Made by a program: the position numbers and the translations under genes | Assembly: GCA_007026445.1 (NCBI GenBank) | Contig: VDMD01000284.1 | Location: 1 to 15,712 of the forward strand | DNA: 15,712 nt | DNA from: Schizophyllum amplum | Lineage: Eukaryota; Basidiomycota; Agaricomycetes; Agaricales; Schizophyllaceae | Direction: 5' to 3' | Notes under the pieces: generated by a model | The model's input: only the letters and a program-made list of their open reading frames with translations | The model's database searches: none | What the model was told of the DNA's origin: nothing | Shown here: positions 10,101 to 15,712 of the stretch, piece by piece | Position numbering within the stretch: the first letter of the stretch is position 1 | Layout of the letters: each line of letters opens with the position of its first letter

Positions 10101-10978
10101 GGGAGTCTACGCGCAAGATCCCACTGCGCAAGCGCACCGCGATGGTGGACCAAAGACTCAGCCGCAGCAGGATCTCACTAGGCGCGGACACGCAGCAATT
10201 GCTTGCGGCGCAGCAGGCGGCGAAGAACCCGCCGCCCAAGCCTGCGGTACCAGAGGCTGAGACACCTGTCCAGGCGCAGGCTGCGCTGCCTGACGTGCCA
10301 CCGCCGCCGCCCCTGGAGAAGCCGGTGGAAGCTGCAGCGAAGCCTCTCACGCCGCCGGCACCTCCTGTGAACAATGCATCTGCGCCTGGACGCCCGACAT
10401 TCAAGGAGCCTCCTCCAGAACTCGACGACCTGCCCCCGCGACCAAGCTTCAAGGACCCGCCGCCTGAACCGGATGAGTCGAGCCCGCCCATGCCCAGATT
10501 CGTGGATCCGCCTCCCGAGGACTCAGACACGCCCACCGGAGGTGTAGCTACGTCGCCGCCGCAATCCCCTCCCGCAACGGCGACTCCACCAACGCCCCGG
10601 AGCCCAACTAAGCGCGCAGGCGGACTACGCAGCCCGACAGACAGCAACCACAGCGGGTCGCCGACAGATGATAAACCGTTAAACCCCTCGCGCGCGTCTG
10701 TGGCGCGGGCGGGCTCAGCGGGAGTGCGGGGTCCGCGCGGCCTTACGCGAGGCCCGCGCCCCCCCAGTGGGAAGGTCGGGGACATGGTGCAGAACTTGAA
10801 CAAACGGAACAGCGTGACGGCGTCCCCGACGCGTAGCGGGAGCCCGACGTCGAAGCGATTCAGCGGGTCGGGCGCGCCGGCGAGCCCGTCGTCGCGGCCC
10901 AACAGCGTTCTCGGTCGCTCGGCGGCGTTCTCGCGGCGGACGATGGCAAGCGACGCTGAGGATGAGGTGGTCAGTTGA
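7120..10978 (+). CDS. RGD2: Rgd2-type Rho GTPase-activating protein (F-BAR, DEP, RhoGAP)
   Basis: Twelve exons join in frame: 7120-7215, 7269-7307, 7355-7421, 7471-7628, 7676-7809, 7857-8535, 8621-8933, 8985-9326, 9399-9744, 9794-9867, 9927-9983 and 10035-10978; 3249 nt, 1082 aa. Residues 1-165 are the first half of an F-BAR (FCH) domain, starting with NSFWSQDYRRGLEVL and then EN-I-FIRARAYAENQLA. A Pro/Ser-rich linker (~166-315) leads to a DEP domain (~320-390; YQDCFTGEEFVNWLTDN). The second F-BAR half follows (~444-545, a charged helix around QEAEDADREYRVAVRKLDR). The RhoGAP domain spans ~562-785: IKLWLLELDPPLG, LPRVHLYVLDTLIGHL and VTKMALSVGRTIIRP match conserved RhoGAP helices. A ~300-residue Pro/Ser/Arg-rich tail with PPPPP runs completes it. 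In yeast, Rgd2 acts on Cdc42 and Rho5; F-BAR domains bind curved plasma membrane, so a role in polarity or the actin cortex at the hyphal tip is likely. Residue 618, where the arginine finger is expected (AWIYDVPL), is Asp. Confidence 0.9.
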
Positions 10979-11518
10979 AGGACTTCACCTGGACTCAGCT
11001 CATATGTTGATGAAATACGGACAGTGAGTTTGGGACGATGGCCTCCTGCTGGCGAGGCGGCATTATCTATGTGAACGGACCTATGCGTTATGCTTTCGTC
11101 GTCGTAGGTCGTATATTTATTGAATTTATATGCTCAAGTGCTTGCTATACAGCCTTGTGTAGACCAACGGTTCGTTGGGAACGCCATACGGGATCTACTG
11201 GCCAGTGCACAGTGACTGATAACAGCTTTGGATGCAGAGTGTCCAAGCTGCGCTACTTCGCGACTGTCTTTTCCTTCGACCATTCTCGAGAAATACGGAG
11301 CTCACCACTCTGCCGGATTTACAGTTTCCTCTTTGGGCTTGCGATTTTACGCTTGGACGCTTCTCTGGGGCGAAAGGGGCGTTGCAGGGACTTGCCGCCT
11401 GCCCTGCTGCGGAGGAGCTGCGGGCCTGGCGACAGCCGCATCTGGGATCTCACAAACCATGCATGATTGCATCGTCACCCGTATCCCCATTCTTACACAA
11501 TGCTACATATACCACTGT
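10979..11518. other. Convergent intergenic region (3' flanks of RhoGAP and GH5 genes)
   Basis: 540 bp between two stop codons on opposite strands. An AT-rich stretch around 11108-11135 (TATTTATTGAATTTATATG) is a plausible cleavage and polyadenylation region for the RhoGAP transcript. The open frames across 11038-11466 show no domain or family pattern I can recognise. Confidence 0.55.
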
Positions 11519-13429
11519 TCACTGACTGTAAAACTGCAGGAAGTCGTTGCGTGCTGCGTCCGCGCCCTGGTTGAAGCCGTGCGCTGTAGCAAAGGAACCG
11601 ATCAGTCTTGACAGGCAAAGACGAACAACGGCAACGGACCGAATTCCCAAAAGGATTTTCCGTGGTCCTGCGTTCTGCGTTTTGCCCAGGCTCCCTTAAA
11701 CCCAAGCTCGGACACGACCGTGCCCGGTCGCCATGTAGAAGACGTGAAGAAGGTGTACGCATCGTCCCACCCCAAAGCAAAGCCCTCAGCAAATCTCCAA
11801 GGTGCGTAATCCCCTGCAAGCGAGTCAGATCAACGTACCGCTGAGGAGCAGGGAAATTTACCAGGGTACTGCTGCCAGTACGACGAGTGGGCGTCTGTCA
11901 CGAGAGTTAGCTATCGCCTGTTACGTGGGAGAAGGAAGGACACTCGCTCGTTGCCTGGTCTTTGAGTCCATCGCGTCGCCCGAACGTCTCCGCTACGTTG
12001 CTAGGACGTCTGTTGGCGCGCATGCCTATCCAGGCCGGGAAGACTCCTCCGGACACAGCGTCTCTCAGTGACCACCCTTCGTCGCGACCCTGTCCCTTCC
12101 GGTACGTCCAGAAAAACCAGCCGGCACAGTACCGCTCAAAGAGATCCAGCTGAGCGTGCACGAAAGAGCGCTGCTCATCCGTTTGGCCTGTAAGTGAGCC
12201 GGGGTTGAGCGCGCCACTCCACTCGCCAATGACGATACCGCAGCCTGCCGTCGAGAGCTGCTCCGAGATGCGCGCTAACATTTGAGGGGTCTGCGCGTTC
12301 GGATCCATGAGCGCGCCAGCGTGCTGCATGGCCGTTGTCGTGATGTCAGAGCCCGTGAAGCAGCGGTAGAGATGGTGATCGAGCACAATGAGCGTCGAGG
12401 TCGTGGCCGATAGCGATTTGAGGTACTTGGCATAGCTGTCGGTGCGCCAGCACTCACCCAGATAGAGCGGCATTGTCGGGTCGTCATTTGCAAGCTTGTT
12501 GATAGCCGACGTGTACCAGTCTTTCAGCGCCGTGTCGGAGGGCGGATGCGGCTCGTTCAGGAGCTCGATGCCGACCACGTTCGTGAGGCGTGGTCATGTG
12601 TCTGGCAGACATGGTTTAGGGTCCGGAGGAGGATGTGCAGGACGTTCACAGTGTGCTCCTTGTTTCGCGAGTTAGAGAAAAAGGTGGGCGGGTTGGATGT
12701 ACCTCCGTGGGCGTCGTCGTTTTGCTTTCCTGGGGCGGCGTGCAGGTCTGCCTTCGTCAGCGACCTGCTGAAATGGTCAGGCAGGTGGTCAATCTCACCA
12801 AGAAGCACGCCTATACCATAGCGGTGTGCGGCTTCAATGGCCATGACGATGCGGGTCCATGCGCCTGAAAAGACGTGATAAAAATCCTTGAACTCCGTCC
12901 GGTCTAGCACAGAGCGGTCGATGCCACAGAGGTGGTAGTAGCCTATCTGAAGGACGTCTGCGAGACAGCGACGGAAGAATCAAAAGCGCACTTACCGGAA
13001 TGCGCACGGTGTTGATGCCGCGCTCGGTTATCCATACCCAGTCGTTCTCAGTGATCCATGTGTCCCAGTGATGCTCGAGCACTTCTTTGGCGTTCTGTCC
13101 CCGCGCAACATCGAGGTCGCTCTGGCCAGGTGCGGCAGCAAACCTGAAAGGCTCCTCGGATATCCAGCGCTCAAGAACAAACCATGAGCCTGAAGGAAGC
13201 TTGGTCAGGCAACGCAGCGAACACAGAGAAAGCATAATTTACCCAAATTCACGCCCCTCTGCTTCCTATACCGATACAGCATTTCCTCATTAACGTCTGT
13301 GATGCTGCTGCTCCCCTCGTCCGAGCGAGGGGAGAACATACGCGAAAGGGAGGGCCTGCTCTTGTTGAAGTCGAATTGGTCGACCTTCTTGTGAATTCCG
13401 TCCGCCAGTTTCTTTGTGAAGTGGTGCAT
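11519..13429 (-). CDS. GH5 glucan 1,3-beta-glucosidase, cytoplasmic (Exg3/YBR056W-like), apparent frameshift
   Basis: Seven exons on the minus strand: 13429-13243, 13189-12996, 12946-12799, 12747-11942, 11894-11862, 11813-11640 and 11583-11519, with introns of 47-56 bp, about 535 codons. The protein begins MHHFTKKLADGIHKK with no signal peptide, pointing to the cytoplasmic group of fungal exo-beta-1,3-glucanases. GH5 landmarks in order: RGVNLGSWFVLERWI (first splice), WITERGINTVRIP-IGYYHL, GIGVLLDLHAAPGKQNDDAH (across intron 3), GIELLNEPHPP with the acid/base Glu at 12552-12554, DHHLYRCF, VIGEWSGAL with the nucleophile Glu at 12222-12224, GWFFWTYRK, then YWQQYPGDYAPWRFAEGF and GFNQGADAARNDFL in the last three short exons. 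Between THDH and NVVGIEL (about 12582-12597) the frame changes by one base deletion or two inserted bases; no usable intron explains it. Everything after is conserved, so a sequence error or very recent lesion is likely. Intron 4 uses a weak GTCCTT donor. A 5' exon is possible: ATG at 13552-13554 joined through a 76-bp intron ending at 13442, in frame. Confidence 0.85.
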
Positions 13430-14248
13430 CGTGGTTGGCACCTGTGCGGATTAGTGGGAGTTCAGGACGAGAGAGCCTCAATGACATCACCAACCTAAGC
13501 GTCAATTTGTACGCGGTATGGTCGCCCGGGTGGATGTCCGGCGGGGCACAACATGGTGGCCGCTCGACGGTGGAGTATATTTGAATCAGATAACAGGATG
13601 CACAAACACCTTCGTTCATTTCTGGTGGCCGGATGCCGGATGGGCAAACTAATAAACCTATGAACCGCCTGACAGCGAGGCGACTGGGAAACGTCGGGAA
13701 TGCTCGACGAAGCTGCGTCGTGTCCTTACGCAAAGGGCTGAGCTGAATTGCGTCTGACCATGCGATGGCATCCGTAAGATATCGATAAAGAGGATCAGCG
13801 GAGAAAGCGAGAGAAGACCGAGAGATGTGGCGCATGCATTCGGCACGACGGGGAGGGTATCAATGGCGACACGCGTGATCAAGCTGCCCGTTAACTGGGC
13901 GTTGTAGGTAAACCTATGCGTCTACACGGCCTCGTCAACTTGACTAAAATACGAAGAAAGAAACGCACCCTCAAACTTCGTCCGGCGGTTGGGGAGGACG
14001 TAAGCAGTCGTCCATGAACAGCTATGAGCGAACCGTCGGAGTCAAGAGCAAACACGGTCACGTGGCATGTTGAATCTGCGCCCTGATCTGCTCACGAGTG
14101 TCGTCGAGCTTCTCCCAGGAACGCTCCTGTTCGAGGTCGCACTTACGGAAGATGAATGGCTCCACGGTGATGGTGTCACCTGCGATCTAGATCTTGTACA
14201 CAACACTAATATTCGACCCTCGTGGATGAAATACACCACGCCCCCCGC
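13430..14248. other. Intergenic: GH5 promoter region and SF3B1 3' flank
   Basis: 819 bp without a supported gene. On the minus strand, just before the GH5 coding exon, ACTAAT followed by CGCACAG looks like a branch point and acceptor (13442-13460), so an untranslated or short coding 5' exon is likely. An ATATAC lies around 13573-13578 (minus). The remainder shows no clear structure. Confidence 0.5.
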
Positions 14249-15712
14249 TCAGACAAACATCTGCAAAGGGTGCCTATCGTACACGTTTGCCCTTCGCTGA
14301 GCTCGCCGATATCGGGGTTAGAACGGCACGAGGCGCATCAGCCGCACCCAGGTAGAGCGAGTTATAGATACGCCAATACACTTCCCGCACCTTCCGCGCC
14401 GGATGGAAGAGACCCCTGCAGGACGTAGCTCAGCAACACCCCAGGACCGAGCGTCACACGCATGGCCTCAATGGCGTCCATGACTGCCCCGATGACATGC
14501 GGCGAGGTCTCGAAGCAGTTCGGCCAGACGAGGTTCATGAGATGCATCATCGAGTCCTCGCAGCCGAGTCCGGCGACGCCGAGCGCAAGATGCTTCACAA
14601 TCGTGCTCGCCGTCTGCCGATGCACAAGGTCGCGATCCGTGAGCGCGTCTTCGAGCATCGTGACCACCGAGTCCACGTAGAACGCAGACTGCGGTCCGAC
14701 ATATTCGAATACGAAGGACAACGCCTTGAGACAGCCCGTGCGGACGTTCAGCTCGGCGGTTCGGTACTCGTTCAATATGGCGGGAATGCACGTAAACGCT
14801 GTAGACGTCGGTCAGCACGCATGCTCAATGATGATGATATGGAGGGGACTTACGTCCACAGGTTTCCGCCACAATGGCGATAGCCACGGTACTACACACG
14901 CGACTCTGGCGTTCTTGCACGCGCAGATTGGTCAGGAGCACAGACAGGACGTCTTGGGGACCCAAGCTCTTTGCGATATAACCAAACGAGTTGACGGCCG
15001 CTCGGCGAATAGCTTTCTTGTGCGCCTTCAGCAAGTCGAGGAGCTCGAAGCAGATACGCATCCACTCTCTTGCCGGAACGAACTCGGCGCCGCGATCGGC
15101 GATGCGCCCAATCAAGTTGATGGACGCCTCCTGTACTTTCTCGTGCCGGTTACGGAGAATGGGGGTCATGCGGGGCACTGCAACCATAAGTCAGTAAAGC
15201 CGGGCGCATTGTTCAGCATAGGGCACTCACATAGGTCCTTGACTGGTGGGTTCATCTGCGTCATACCGACGACGTTGGCGATAGCGCCTTCGGCGGCGAT
15301 AATGCTGCCAAGGGTGTCTGGGTACTCCTCTCCAAGCTGTTCGAAGAGAACGAGACCGAGCTTGCTCAGCAACTGGTCCTCCCCACACTGCTTGATGACG
15401 ACAGCAAGGCGAGTCGTTAGGTCGGCAGCCTGCTGACGACCTTCGCGCTCTTGTTGTTCAGGCGCCAGAGAATGGTCGAAACAATCTGGGTCAGGTAGGG
15501 CTTGACGCGGATGCCGAGCGCATTGACGACGGTGCCGAAGCCGTCCAGCATGACCTGGTCCTCCGTCGTCTGCTCCTGGAAGGAGAAGATGATCCGTCGA
15601 CGAGGCGAACCTCAAGACGTTCGTCGATGTCGGCGGCGCCGAGCGTGCGATGACCTTCGTAATCGTCTCCATGACCATCTTCCGGTAAGGCTCGGCCTCG
15701 TCCTTCAGCTCG
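14249..15712 (-). CDS. SF3B1: Splicing factor 3B subunit 1 (SF3B1/Hsh155), C-terminal HEAT repeats, partial
   Basis: The minus-strand frame enters from the window edge with [17 protein letters not shown] and ends at the stop at 14249-14251, about 430 residues. Exons are 15712-15231, 15177-14854 and 14798-14249, with introns 15178-15230 and 14799-14853. Matches to the family by eye: [39 protein letters not shown] (across intron), [90 protein letters not shown]3B1 is the HEAT scaffold of the U2 snRNP SF3b complex and clamps the branch-site helix in the nucleus. The Arg and second Val of TRLAVVIK correspond, from memory, to human R1074 and V1078 in the splicing-modulator pocket; both are kept. 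Single-base breaks occur near 15644-15650, 15591-15596, 15436-15440, 14413-14416, 14331-14333, 14318-14319 and 14286-14288; the protein sequence between them is highly conserved, ending in a NVYDRH and LQMFV tail. Errors in the sequence are more likely than a pseudogene. Confidence 0.92.

Noticed and set aside
9994..10902. 302-codon minus-strand open frame, Gly/Ser-rich
   Set aside because: It is the antisense of the Pro-rich RhoGAP tail (Pro codons read as Gly on the other strand) and has no domain.
11038..11611. Plus-strand open frames in the convergent gap
   Set aside because: The right part overlaps the last GH5 exon on the other strand; no family pattern or start context supports them.
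12606..12730. Intron (101 bp, GTACAT...GCCAG) that would restore the GH5 frame
   Set aside because: It would delete the conserved coding segment running from just after AHGG to VCQ, so a base error is the simpler explanation.
1..15712. Transposon, tRNA, rRNA or CRISPR elements
   Set aside because: No terminal repeats with a transposase, no cloverleaf sequence and no spaced repeat array were seen.

Overview
The window looks like a piece of a filamentous basidiomycete nuclear genome, most likely a mushroom-forming Agaricomycete. The evidence is genes split by many GT-AG introns of about 47-72 bp, compact spacing, and recognisable fungal housekeeping proteins. All gene models below were built by hand: exons were joined where GT/AG sites, phase and protein continuity agree. 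No search was run, so order and species are not assigned.

Layout. (1) Positions 1-2540 hold the 3' part of a broken copy, and 3174-6732 an intact 12-exon copy (989 aa), of the same unrecognised fungal protein; they form a direct tandem duplication about 4.1-4.2 kb apart. The conserved C-terminal domain carries an Asp...Glu-x-Lys pattern and a following block that look like a PD-(D/E)XK nuclease-like fold. (2) Positions 7120-10978 (+) encode a 1082-aa F-BAR/DEP/RhoGAP protein of the Rgd2 type, in 12 exons. (3) Positions 11519-13429 (-) encode a cytoplasmic-type GH5 glucan 1,3-beta-glucosidase in 7 exons, with one apparent frameshift. (4) Positions 14249-15712 (-) encode the C-terminal HEAT repeats of splicing factor SF3B1, cut by the window edge and carrying about seven single-base frame breaks.

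The duplication includes non-coding sequence: an ~81-bp element downstream of the broken copy (2895-2975) is repeated just upstream of the RhoGAP start codon (7006-7086). The broken copy's segment may therefore be an orphan piece of the RhoGAP promoter or leader, and the copy next to the RhoGAP gene may be the ancestral one.

The genes do not form an obvious pathway. RhoGAP and GH5 are convergent. GH5 and SF3B1 run in the same direction but have unrelated jobs (wall or glucan metabolism versus splicing). The frame breaks in SF3B1, an essential gene, suggest local sequence errors at least at that end of the window, and this tempers any pseudogene call elsewhere. The best candidate for something undescribed is the duplicated nuclease-like protein family.
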